DNA from: Sphingosinicella sp.
GTDB lineage: Bacteria > Pseudomonadota > Alphaproteobacteria > Sphingomonadales > Sphingomonadaceae
Reading direction: 5' to 3'
Length of the DNA stretch: 64,000 nucleotides
NCBI RefSeq assembly: GCF_013911755.1
Contig: NZ_JACESP010000002.1
Location: 210,734 to 274,733 of the forward strand
Positions within the stretch are counted from its first letter, which is position 1; each line of letters starts with the position of its first letter. Made by a program: the position numbers and the translations under genes. The notes beneath the pieces are model-generated. The model ran no database searches. It was given only the letters and a program-made list of their open reading frames with translations, and was not told the origin of the DNA. This document shows, piece after piece, positions 55,498-63,495 of this stretch.

Positions 55498-56538
55498 CTA
55501 CTCCGCCACCCCCAGCAGCCCCTGCGCGTCGCCCGCCTCGTTGGCGGCGGTGGTGATCTTGGCGGATTTGCGCTTGTCGAAGGCGTCCCACACGTCGTTC
55601 CAGCTGCCCTTGGTGGCGGCTTTCGAATATTCGGTGGCGCGGGTTTCGAAGAAGTTGGCGTGCTCGACGCCGTTCAGCAGCGGCGCGAGCCACGGCAGCG
55701 GGTGTTCAGCGATCTTGTAGATCGGCTTCAGGCCAAGCTGACCGAGGCGCCAGTCGGCGATGAAGCGGATGTAGTTCTTGATGTCGTCGGGCGTCATGCC
55801 GGGCACCGGGCCCATTTCGAACGCCAGATCGACGAAGGCGTCCTCCAGATCGACCGTGTGATAGCAGGTGTCGCGGATTTCCTTGCGCATCGCCGGGGTC
55901 AGGCAGTCCCGCTCCTGGCAGAAGGTGTGGAACAGCTTGATAATACCTTCGCAGTGCAGCGACTCGTCGCGCACCGACCAGCTGACGATCTGGCCCATGC
56001 CCTTCATCTTGTTGTGGCGCGGGAAGTTCATCAGCATGGCGAAGCTGGCGAAGAGCTGAAGCCCCTCGGTGAAGCCGCCGAACATCGCGAGCGTCTTCGC
56101 GATATCCTCGTCCGTATCCACACCGAAGGTGGCGAGGTAATCGTGCTTGTCCTTCATTTCCTTGTACTGAAGGAACATGCCGTACTCGCTTTCGGGCATA
56201 CCGATCGTATCGAGCAGGTGGCTGTAGGCGGCGATGTGCACCGTTTCCATGTTGCTGAACGCGGTCAGCATCATCTTGATCTCGGTGGGCTTGAAGACGC
56301 GGCCGTACTTCTCGTGGTAGCAATCCTGCACCTCGACGTCCGCCTGCGTGAAGAAGCGGAAGATCTGCGTGAGCAGGTTGCGCTCGTGATCCGAGAGCTT
56401 CTGCGCCCAGTCGCGGCAATCTTCGCCGAGCGGCACTTCCTCCGGCAGCCAGTGGAGCTGCTGCTGGAGCTTCCAATAGTCGTATGCCCACGGATATTCG
56501 AAGGGCTTGTACTGCTTGGAGGCTTGCAGAAGAGGCAT
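55498..56538 (-). CDS. nrdB: Ribonucleotide reductase class Ia, beta subunit
   Basis: A 346-residue diferric-tyrosyl-radical subunit. ETVHIAAYSHLLD holds the Glu-x-x-His iron ligands and the radical tyrosine, VQDCYHEKYG precedes it, and VRDESLHCEGIIKLFH carries the second Glu and His. The C-terminal AGDAQGLLGVAE would contact NrdA. It lies 87 bp after nrdA. Confidence 0.95.
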   Translation of the reverse strand: MPLLQASKQYKPFEYPWAYDYWKLQQQLHWLPEEVPLGEDCRDWAQKLSDHERNLLTQIFRFFTQADVEVQDCYHEKYGRVFKPTEIKMMLTAFSNMETVHIAAYSHLLDTIGMPESEYGMFLQYKEMKDKHDYLATFGVDTDEDIAKTLAMFGGFTEGLQLFASFAMLMNFPRHNKMKGMGQIVSWSVRDESLHCEGIIKLFHTFCQERDCLTPAMRKEIRDTCYHTVDLEDAFVDLAFEMGPVPGMTPDDIKNYIRFIADWRLGQLGLKPIYKIAEHPLPWLAPLLNGVEHANFFETRATEYSKAATKGSWNDVWDAFDKRKSAKITTAANEAGDAQGLLGVAE

Positions 56539-56625
56539 CGCCGTTACTTTCCCGTTGCGGGCCGAAATTCAAACCGACCCGAATTTACACCGTTTCCCAA
56601 GATCAAAGTATCGCTTTGATCACGC

Positions 56626-58497
56626 CTACTGGCAGGCCAGGCACTCGTCGTAATCCTTCACCTCGACCTCGATCTGCTTGAGGTTGATGGTGTTGTCCGC
56701 CTCCACGCCGCCCGCGAAGCCCGCGCGCTGCATGGATTTGGAGCGGCAGTAGTAGAGGGACTTGATGCCAAGTTCCCACGCCCGGTAGTGCATCATCAGA
56801 AGATCCCACTTCTCGATGTCCGCCGGCAGGAACAGGTTGAGGCTCTGCGCCTGATCGATATAGGGCGTGCGGTCGCCGGCGAGTTCGAGCAGCCAGCGCT
56901 GGTCGATCTCGAACGCGGTGCGGAACGTCGCCTTCTCGTCGGGCGTGAGGAAATCGAGGTGCTGCACAGAGCCGCCGCGCTCCAGGATCGTGCTCCACAC
57001 CTTGTCGCTGTTCTTCGCCTTCTCCTCGAGCAGCTTTTCAAGGTGCGGGTTCTTCACGGTGAAGCTGCCCGACAGCGTCTTGTGCGTGTAGATGTTCGCC
57101 GGAATCGGCTCGATGCACGCCGAGGTGCCGCCGCAGATGATGCTGATCGACGCGGTCGGCGCGATCGCCATCTTGCAGGAGAAACGCTCCATTACGCCCA
57201 TGTCCTCGGCATCCGGGCAGGCGCCGCGCTCGCTCGCGAGGAGCATCGAGGCTTCGTCCGCCTGCGTGCGGATGTGGCGGAAGATCTTGAGGTTCCAAGA
57301 CTTCGCCATCGCGCTTTCGAACGGAATCGAACGCGCCTGCAGGAAGCTGTGGAAGCCCATGACGCCAAGACCCACCGAACGCTCGCGCATCGCGGCATAT
57401 TTGGCGCGCTCCATCTCGTCCGGCGCGCGCGCGATATAGTCGGAGAGCACGTTGTCGAGGAAGCGCATCACGTCCTCGATGAACAGCTTGTCCTTCGACC
57501 ACTCGTCCCAGGTTTCGAGGTTGAGGCTGGAGAGGCAGCAGACCGCCGTGCGGTCCTTGTTGTACTGATCGACGCCCGTCGGCAGCGTGATTTCCGAGCA
57601 CAGGTTCGATGTCGTGACCTTGAGGCCCACGTCACGCTGGTGCTTGGGCATCGTGTTGTTCACGTGATCGATGAAGATGATGTACGGCTCGCCCGTCGCC
57701 AGCCGGGTCTCGACCAGCTTCTGGAACAGCGCGCGCGCATCCACCTCGCCCCGCTTCGAACCGTCCTTGGGGCTGACCAGATCGAAGGGAAGACCATCTC
57801 GCACGGCCTCCATGAAAGCGTCTGTAACGAGGACGCCGTGATGAAGGTTCAAGGCCTTGCGGTTGAAATCACCGGAAGGCTTGCGGATTTCGAGGAACTC
57901 TTCGATTTCCGGGTGCGAGATGTCGAGGTAGCAAGCTGCGGATCCCCGCCTCAGCGATCCCTGGCTTATCGCCAGTGTCAATGAATCCATGACGCGCACA
58001 AACGGGACGATGCCCGACGTCTTGCCATTGAGGCCCACAGGCTCGCCAATGCCGCGGACATGGCCCCAGTAGGTGCCGATGCCGCCGCCCTTGGAGGCGA
58101 GCCAGACGTTCTCGTTCCACGTGCCGACAATGCCTTCGAGGCTGTCCGACACGCTGTTCAGGTAGCAGGAGATGGGCAGGCCGCGCCCGGTGCCGCCGTT
58201 CGACAGCACAGGCGTCGCGGGCATGAACCACAGGCGGGAGATATAATCGTAAAGGCGCTGCGCGTGGGCATCGTCGCCGTCGTCAGCATACGCTGCGGCA
58301 ACGCGCGCGAACAGGTCCTGCGGCCGCTCGCCGGGCAGCAGGTAGCGGTCCTCCAGCGTCTGGCGGCCGAAATCCGTGAGCAGCGCATCCCGGCTGTGAT
58401 CGATCTCGACGGCATGCGCCGCCGCACCGCGCGGGCGCGCCGTGGCTGCAACGTCATCGCCGTCAAGAGTCGCCGTATCCACGCCACTGAAATCCAT
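56626..58497 (-). CDS. nrdA: Ribonucleotide reductase class Ia, alpha subunit (no ATP cone seen)
   Basis: The product has 623 residues from the ATG at 58497 (MDFSGVDTATLDGDDVAATA). Active-site elements are LPISCYLNSVSDSLEG, TTSNLCSEITLP with the Asn-x-Cys-x-Glu site, and AVCCLSSLNLE with the second redox Cys; the C-terminal shuttle pair is YDECLACQ. E. coli NrdA is 761 residues with an N-terminal ATP cone; here the N-terminus is short and acidic with no ATP-cone motif, so overall-activity feedback by dATP may be absent or placed elsewhere. Start choice avoids 28 residues of low-quality leader. Confidence 0.94.
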   Translation of the reverse strand: MDFSGVDTATLDGDDVAATARPRGAAAHAVEIDHSRDALLTDFGRQTLEDRYLLPGERPQDLFARVAAAYADDGDDAHAQRLYDYISRLWFMPATPVLSNGGTGRGLPISCYLNSVSDSLEGIVGTWNENVWLASKGGGIGTYWGHVRGIGEPVGLNGKTSGIVPFVRVMDSLTLAISQGSLRRGSAACYLDISHPEIEEFLEIRKPSGDFNRKALNLHHGVLVTDAFMEAVRDGLPFDLVSPKDGSKRGEVDARALFQKLVETRLATGEPYIIFIDHVNNTMPKHQRDVGLKVTTSNLCSEITLPTGVDQYNKDRTAVCCLSSLNLETWDEWSKDKLFIEDVMRFLDNVLSDYIARAPDEMERAKYAAMRERSVGLGVMGFHSFLQARSIPFESAMAKSWNLKIFRHIRTQADEASMLLASERGACPDAEDMGVMERFSCKMAIAPTASISIICGGTSACIEPIPANIYTHKTLSGSFTVKNPHLEKLLEEKAKNSDKVWSTILERGGSVQHLDFLTPDEKATFRTAFEIDQRWLLELAGDRTPYIDQAQSLNLFLPADIEKWDLLMMHYRAWELGIKSLYYCRSKSMQRAGFAGGVEADNTINLKQIEVEVKDYDECLACQ

Positions 58498-58701
58498 CTG
58501 AGCCGACTCCCCTATGTTCCTGCTTCGTTCCACATCCGTCAAGGGGTGCTGCGAATATGGGGTAGCGGGTCTTTCCCGCAACGGATACGGGCGATGTCGC
58601 GCCGTCCCCGATATCCTCGTAATTCACAGGCCCCGGCGATTTCTCGCCAGACCAAGGGGGCAAAACCAGCCCTGCCCCGGGAACGTATCGTTTCCCGTGT
58701 G

Positions 58702-58749
58702 ACACAAGCTGTTGTGGTGACCCCCCGGTCCCAGAACCAGACTTTGTGG
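58702..58749 (-). promoter_or_regulatory. Candidate tandem NrdR boxes upstream of nrdA
   Basis: ACACAAGCTGTTGTGG (58702-58717) agrees with most positions of the 16-bp NrdR palindrome. A weaker partner GAACCAGACTTTGTGG (58734-58749) lies 32 bp away, about three helical turns, as in known tandem NrdR sites. NrdR represses ribonucleotide reductase genes when dATP is plentiful. The distance to the nrdA ATG (over 200 bp) is long. Confidence 0.4.
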
Positions 58750-58898
58750 TGAAGCGCCGCCTAACGCAAGGGGGTTTTTACACAATTTAAGTTTTTGTGA
58801 CGAGATCAGGCACTTAGCTGAATCGCTTCACGTTTCCGATAATCAGCGCCCTTCAAAGCGTCGGTCGTGCAACCCCGAAACACATGTTGTGGTAAGCA

Positions 58899-58925
58899 TT
58901 CTCTGTCATCATAGATGATAGAGAA
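58899..58925. promoter_or_regulatory. 12-bp inverted repeat upstream of the deacetylase cassette
   Basis: TTCTCTGTCATC (58899-58910) and GATGATAGAGAA (58914-58925) are inverted copies at 11 of 12 positions around ATA. It ends 45 bp before the deacetylase ATG; no T tract follows, so an operator is more likely than a terminator. Confidence 0.55.
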
Positions 58926-58970
58926 TCGTGTCAGAAGCCCTTCAGACACAGCACGAACGAAGTCTCCTCA

Positions 58971-59942
58971 ATGACCGCCGTCTATATCACCGTGGATACC
59001 GAATACCTGCAAGGTGTCTTCCGCACGTCGGGAGCCTCCGGCTGGCAGGAAAACTTCGACAAGGCCATTCGCGGCACGACCAGAGACGGCGAGGTCGGCA
59101 TCTATTACCAGATGGACGTGCTGGAACGGCACGGATTGAAAGGTGTGTTCTTTGTCGATCCCATTCCGGCGCTGATCTTTGGGCCGGACGCCATCGCCCG
59201 GATTGTCGAACCCATCGTGGAGCGAGGGCATGACGTGCAGTTGCAAATTCACACGGAATGGTTACGTCACGTCGATGAAAAGCGTGTTCCCACCCCGGAA
59301 AGAGGAAACAATATCAGGGACTTCTCCCTGAATGCTCAGATAGAGCTTCTGTCTCTTGCCCGCGACCTTCTTGTCGAAGCCGGCGCGCCCGCACCGCAAG
59401 CATTCCGAGCAGGCAACTACGGTGCCAACAACGATACGCTGCGCGCGCTGAAGGCCATCGGACTTCGTTACGATACCAGCTTCAATCCCGGTATGAGGAC
59501 CTCTCCCTGCCGGATCGATCTCCCACCCGAGTTGCAGGAAGCAACGGAATATCTGGGCATTATCGAGGTTCCGATCAGTGCCATCTGGAGCCTTGGACAA
59601 AGACGCCATGCGCAGATTACCGCCCTTTCGGTGCAGGAGATGATCGCAGCCCTCCGCCACGCCGCACGATCGGGACGCACGCAGTTCACCATTGTCTCGC
59701 ACAGCTTCGAGATCACGGGTCTCAACCGCGAAAGAACGAATGCGATCGTGAAAAGGCGCTTCGAGCGTATCTGCAAGGCCATTGAAATGCACAGCGACCT
59801 TCATACCGCCACCTACCGTGAGAACCCGCCCGGCATTCCGGAAACTGCGGCCCATCCCCCGCTGCTCCCGCACAACGTCCTGAGAACCGGATGGCGCATG
59901 ATAGAGCAGGCGGTTGGCAACCACCTCTACGGTGTCAAATGA
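58971..59942 (+). CDS. Polysaccharide-deacetylase-like (NodB-fold) enzyme
   Basis: A 323-residue protein without a signal peptide (MTAVYITVDTEYLQGVFRTS). The metal/base Asp sits in TVDTE, a His in VQLQIHTEWLRHVDE, and the conserved Arg in PQAFRAGNYGANNDTLRALK, typical of the cytosolic deacetylase subgroup found in polysaccharide gene clusters. A second His occurs at IVSHSFEITG. It overlaps the next gene (ATGA) as the first of three coupled genes. Exact substrate unknown. Confidence 0.85.
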   Translation: MTAVYITVDTEYLQGVFRTSGASGWQENFDKAIRGTTRDGEVGIYYQMDVLERHGLKGVFFVDPIPALIFGPDAIARIVEPIVERGHDVQLQIHTEWLRHVDEKRVPTPERGNNIRDFSLNAQIELLSLARDLLVEAGAPAPQAFRAGNYGANNDTLRALKAIGLRYDTSFNPGMRTSPCRIDLPPELQEATEYLGIIEVPISAIWSLGQRRHAQITALSVQEMIAALRHAARSGRTQFTIVSHSFEITGLNRERTNAIVKRRFERICKAIEMHSDLHTATYRENPPGIPETAAHPPLLPHNVLRTGWRMIEQAVGNHLYGVK

Positions 59943-60853
59943 CAACGAGGCCCATCAATCTCAATTTTACCGTGGGATCGCGGACAATCGCTTCAGTGTC
60001 GCGGCGCCTTCAGCCTGTATCCTACACGCTGGATAACATTCTCTCGGGCGTGCGCCCCCCGTTTCCGGATCTCGATCCCGAAGCCCACGGCTACGATGTC
60101 CATTCCGTCCCCGCCGAGCAGGTCGCTGAAATTCGGCAGAAGTACGCCGATTTCATAATCGGGAAACCCCGACAATATGATCGCTGCTTCATTGATATGG
60201 CAGGCACGTATGACGACTATCTCGGAAAATTTTCATCCAAGACCCGGTCGACGTTTGGCCGCAAGAAACGCAAACTTGAGCAGGTGTGCGGCGGAAAGCT
60301 CGACATCCGCGGTTTCCATACGGGCGCCGAATTTACAGCCTTTCTGGAACATGCCCTGCCGCTTTCCCGTCGAACCTATCAAGGCAGGCTGTTGAACGCC
60401 GGGCTTCCGGAAAAGCCCGAAGACATCGCGCGCATGACGGCGCTTGCAAACCAGGACCGTATTCGAAGCTTCATCATGTTCATTGATGGCAAACCCGCGA
60501 GCTATTTGTATCTTCCCGTAAAAGACGGCATTATCTCTTATACCTATCTTGGATATGACCCGGATTATGCACATCTTTCAACGGGAACTATTCTTCAACT
60601 CGAGGCATTGAAAACTCTGTTTGAGGAACAGCGCTATAGGTACTTTGACTTTACCGAAGGCGAAGGTTCCCATAAAAAGATGTTTGCAACGGGATCAGCC
60701 ACCGCCTGCACTTTTTTTATGCTTAAGCCCGCAATTTCGAACAAAATTCTGATAAGAACCCTGGACACCTTCAATGCAAGTGTGGCGGCTGCGCGCAAAA
60801 CTGCGGAGCGCTTTGGCTTAAAATCCAAAATCGGCGCCTTCCTGAGACGATGA
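59939..60853 (+). CDS. FemAB/BioF2-like GNAT-fold acyltransferase
   Basis: The product has 304 residues from the ATG at 59939 (MTTRPINLNFTVGSRTIASV). FSSKTRSTFGRKKRKLEQ, then SYLYLPVKDGIISYTYLGYD and LSTGTILQLEALKTLFEEQR with YFDFTEGEGSHKKMFA match the BioF2-like or FemAB-like GNAT domain often found with exopolysaccharide and capsule genes, where it acylates a sugar. Coupled by ATGA to both neighbours. Base use is somewhat lower in GC than in the housekeeping regions. Confidence 0.8.
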   Translation: MTTRPINLNFTVGSRTIASVSRRLQPVSYTLDNILSGVRPPFPDLDPEAHGYDVHSVPAEQVAEIRQKYADFIIGKPRQYDRCFIDMAGTYDDYLGKFSSKTRSTFGRKKRKLEQVCGGKLDIRGFHTGAEFTAFLEHALPLSRRTYQGRLLNAGLPEKPEDIARMTALANQDRIRSFIMFIDGKPASYLYLPVKDGIISYTYLGYDPDYAHLSTGTILQLEALKTLFEEQRYRYFDFTEGEGSHKKMFATGSATACTFFMLKPAISNKILIRTLDTFNASVAAARKTAERFGLKSKIGAFLRR

Positions 60854-61449
60854 CTGCAAAAGACTGCCTGAAAGCGCTTCTCGCCCGAACGTTTTCGGAC
60901 TACCGCGTCAACTGGATTTACGCGTCGGTCGCCGGTTGTGAAGCCGCCCCACTGAACGACGGCCTGTCGTTGGGGCCACTCACGGCAACGCAGACGCAGG
61001 CTATTCTGGAAAGCTCAAGCCACAAGTTTCGGAACACGCTGAGCTTTCACAAAGGCGGCCTCGCCGGGTTTGTCCTTTCTGACGACAAAGGCCCCGTTTG
61101 CGTGGCCCACTTCGCCTCGCCCGATCAATATCGTCACAATGCGACATGGCCCATTCGCGCAAACGAAGTCGCCCTGGTGGACATCGCAACCGACGACCGG
61201 GCCAAAGGCAAAGGCTATGCCCCTCTCACGATCCGCGCTGCAACGCAGGCTTATCGGGAAGCCGGCATTGAACGACTGATCGCTTTCATCTGGTGGAGCA
61301 ACAAACCTTCGATACGCTCCTTTGAAAAGGCGGGATGGGTAAGGATCGGTTTAGCGATCGAGGTGCGGACGGGTAAGCGGTGGCGCTCGCTGAGGATACC
61401 GCTTCCACATCGCAGCGCGGCAGCACAGGTCCGCGCAAAGCACCGGTAG
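60850..61449 (+). CDS. GNAT family N-acetyltransferase
   Basis: A 199-residue protein (MTAKDCLKALLARTFSDYRV). The acetyl-CoA-binding core reads VALVDIATDDRAKGKGYAPL (the R/Q-x-x-G-x-G/A loop as RAKGKGYA), followed by AYREAGIERLIAFIWWSNKP and SFEKAGWVRIG. Third gene of the cassette. The substrate is likely a sugar or amino-sugar intermediate, by context only. Confidence 0.85.
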   Translation: MTAKDCLKALLARTFSDYRVNWIYASVAGCEAAPLNDGLSLGPLTATQTQAILESSSHKFRNTLSFHKGGLAGFVLSDDKGPVCVAHFASPDQYRHNATWPIRANEVALVDIATDDRAKGKGYAPLTIRAATQAYREAGIERLIAFIWWSNKPSIRSFEKAGWVRIGLAIEVRTGKRWRSLRIPLPHRSAAAQVRAKHR

Positions 61450-61510
61450 ACGGGAAACGGCTGCGTCGCTAATCACCGCCCCAAACCGGTCTTTTCGAGA
61501 GGGCTTTTGC

Positions 61511-63031
61511 ATGGCGGTGATCCGCGAAGAAGACGTCATTGAGTCGGTCGCCGACGCGCTTCAGTACATCAGCTATTACCACCCCATGGACTACATCCGC
61601 GCACTCGGCCGCGCGTATGAACTGGAGCAGGGACCGGCCGCGAAGGACGCGATTGCGCAGATTCTAACGAACAGCCGCATGTGCGCGGAAGGCCACCGCC
61701 CGATCTGCCAGGACACGGGCATCGTCACCGCCTTCGTGAAGATCGGCATGAACGTCCAGTGGCAAGCCACGAAAACCGTTCAGGAAATGGTCGACGAAGG
61801 CGTGCGCCGCGCCTACCTCCACCCGGAAAACCGCCTGCGCGCCTCGATCGTTTCGGACCCGGCGTTTTCCCGCAAGAACACGAAGGACAACACGCCCGCG
61901 GTCGTCCATGTCGAAATGGTGCCCGGCGACACGGTGGAAATCACAGTCGCGGCGAAGGGCGGCGGCAGCGAGAACAAGTCCAAGTTCAAGATGCTGAACC
62001 CCAGCGATTCCATCGTCGACTGGGTGCTGGAGATGGTGCCGCAGATGGGCGCCGGCTGGTGCCCGCCCGGCATGCTCGGCATCGGCATCGGCGGCACGGC
62101 GGAAAAGGCGATGCTGCTCGCCAAGGAATCGCTGATGGAAGCGATCGACATGGCCGAACTCAAGGCGCGCGGGCCGCAGAGCGAGATCGAGGCGCTGCGC
62201 ATCGAGATTTACGACAAGGTGAATGCGCTCGGCATCGGCGCCCAAGGCCTCGGCGGGCTCGCGACCGTGCTTGACGTCAAGATCTACGATTGCCCGACGC
62301 ACGCGGCCTCGAAGCCGGTTGCGATGATCCCGAACTGCGCCGCGACGCGCCACGCGCACTTCGTGCTCGACGGTTCCGGTCCGGCCTATCTCGAAGCACC
62401 GGACCTCGCCGACTGGCCGAAGGTGGAATGGACGCCTTCGAAGGAAGCGATCCGCGTCGACCTCGACACGCTGACGCCCGAGGTCGTGCAAGGCTGGAAG
62501 CAGGGTGACCGCCTGCTGCTCAATGGCAAGATGCTCACCGGGCGCGACGCCGCGCACAAGCGCATCCAGGACATGCTGGCGAAGGGCGAGCCGCTGCCGG
62601 TCGAGTTCAAGGGCCGCGTGATCTATTATGTGGGCCCGGTCGATCCCGTGGGCGAAGAGGTCGTCGGCCCCGCCGGCCCCACCACCGCGACCCGCATGGA
62701 CAAGTTCACGCGCATGATGCTGGAACAGGGCCTCACCGCGATGGTCGGCAAGGCCGAGCGCGGACCGATGGCGGTGGACGCGATCCGCGATCACAAGAGC
62801 GCCTATCTGATGGCGGTCGGCGGCGCGGCGTACCTTGTCGCGCGCGCCATCAAGCGCAGCAAGGTCGTCGGCTTCGAAGACCTCGGCATGGAAGCGATCT
62901 ACGAGTTCGAGGTGAAGGACTTCCCCGTCACCGTCGCGGTCGACAGCGAGGGCAAGAACGTCCACCACCTCGCCCCCCTCGTCTGGCGCGAAAAGATCGC
63001 GAAGGAGCGCCTGCTGGAGCCTGCTGAATAA
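61511..63031 (+). CDS. Fumarate hydratase, class I (iron-sulfur)
   Basis: A 506-residue class I fumarase that interconverts fumarate and malate in the TCA cycle with an oxygen-labile [4Fe-4S] cluster. MCAEGHRPICQDTGIVTAFV is the diagnostic early motif, followed by GGGSENKSKFKMLNPSD, GWCPPGMLGIGIGG, and IPNCAATRHAHFVLDG; the beta domain has GPAGPTTATRMDKFTRMMLE. Both alpha and beta domains are fused, as is usual for FumA/FumB types. Confidence 0.95.
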   Translation: MAVIREEDVIESVADALQYISYYHPMDYIRALGRAYELEQGPAAKDAIAQILTNSRMCAEGHRPICQDTGIVTAFVKIGMNVQWQATKTVQEMVDEGVRRAYLHPENRLRASIVSDPAFSRKNTKDNTPAVVHVEMVPGDTVEITVAAKGGGSENKSKFKMLNPSDSIVDWVLEMVPQMGAGWCPPGMLGIGIGGTAEKAMLLAKESLMEAIDMAELKARGPQSEIEALRIEIYDKVNALGIGAQGLGGLATVLDVKIYDCPTHAASKPVAMIPNCAATRHAHFVLDGSGPAYLEAPDLADWPKVEWTPSKEAIRVDLDTLTPEVVQGWKQGDRLLLNGKMLTGRDAAHKRIQDMLAKGEPLPVEFKGRVIYYVGPVDPVGEEVVGPAGPTTATRMDKFTRMMLEQGLTAMVGKAERGPMAVDAIRDHKSAYLMAVGGAAYLVARAIKRSKVVGFEDLGMEAIYEFEVKDFPVTVAVDSEGKNVHHLAPLVWREKIAKERLLEPAE

Positions 63032-63098
63032 GGCCGCGGGAACCCTCTTGCATCGTCCGCCGTTACGGACGGCATATGAAGCCAAGAGGAGACACGCC

Positions 63099-63374
63099 AT
63101 GTTTCGCAGCATCGCCCGTTTCGGTACGGTTGCCGCCGTCCTTTCGGTCCTGTCGTCGCCCGCGCTCGCCGACCGCAAGCCGAGCGCGAGCGAGCTCGAA
63201 AAGCTCACCGCCACGCTCCGCGCTGCGGGCTACACGAGCTGGGAAGAGATCGAGCTTGACGATGACGGCCCCTGGTTCGAGGTCGACGACGCCCGCAAGG
63301 CGGACGGTACGCGCTGGGACCTGAAGCTTAGCCCTTCGGACTTCCAGATCGCGAAGGCCGATTCCGAAGACTGA
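63099..63374 (+). CDS. Small exported PepSY-like protein
   Basis: A 91-residue protein behind AAGAGGAG. A signal peptide (MFRSIARFGTVAAVLSVLSS, cleavage near PALA-D) is followed by a 66-residue domain with LEKLTATLRAAGYTSWEEIE and GPWFEVDDARKADGTRWDLK, like the PepSY / YpeB-type fold. Secreted proteins of this type may inhibit peptidases, but function is not known here. Confidence 0.8.
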   Translation: MFRSIARFGTVAAVLSVLSSPALADRKPSASELEKLTATLRAAGYTSWEEIELDDDGPWFEVDDARKADGTRWDLKLSPSDFQIAKADSED

Positions 63375-63495
63375 TCGCGCCATAGCGGCGCCCACGCGCC
63401 GGAACGAACGAAATCCACGCCTGCCCGAAGGGGAATATCCCGGTTTCGCGGATTGTTGACTTGGCTCCGAATTGACGGCCGACGGTCTGTTCAGC

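Larger units (their letters stand above)
58498..58970. other. Divergent regulatory region between nrdA and the deacetylase cassette
   Basis: No convincing gene in these 473 bases. On the minus strand, TTGACG followed after 18 bases by AACATA lies just before nrdA. At 58702-58749 are two NrdR-like boxes; a TTGCGT ... CAAAGT pair with a 17-base spacer overlaps them. TTGTGGT recurs three times (58712, 58744, 58887). At 58899-58925 a 12-bp inverted repeat lies before the deacetylase gene. I saw no cobalamin riboswitch. Confidence 0.6.

Noticed and set aside
58498-58800. Adenosylcobalamin riboswitch upstream of nrdA
   Set aside because: The conserved B12-box sequence was not found, and the enzyme is the class Ia type, which does not need cobalamin.
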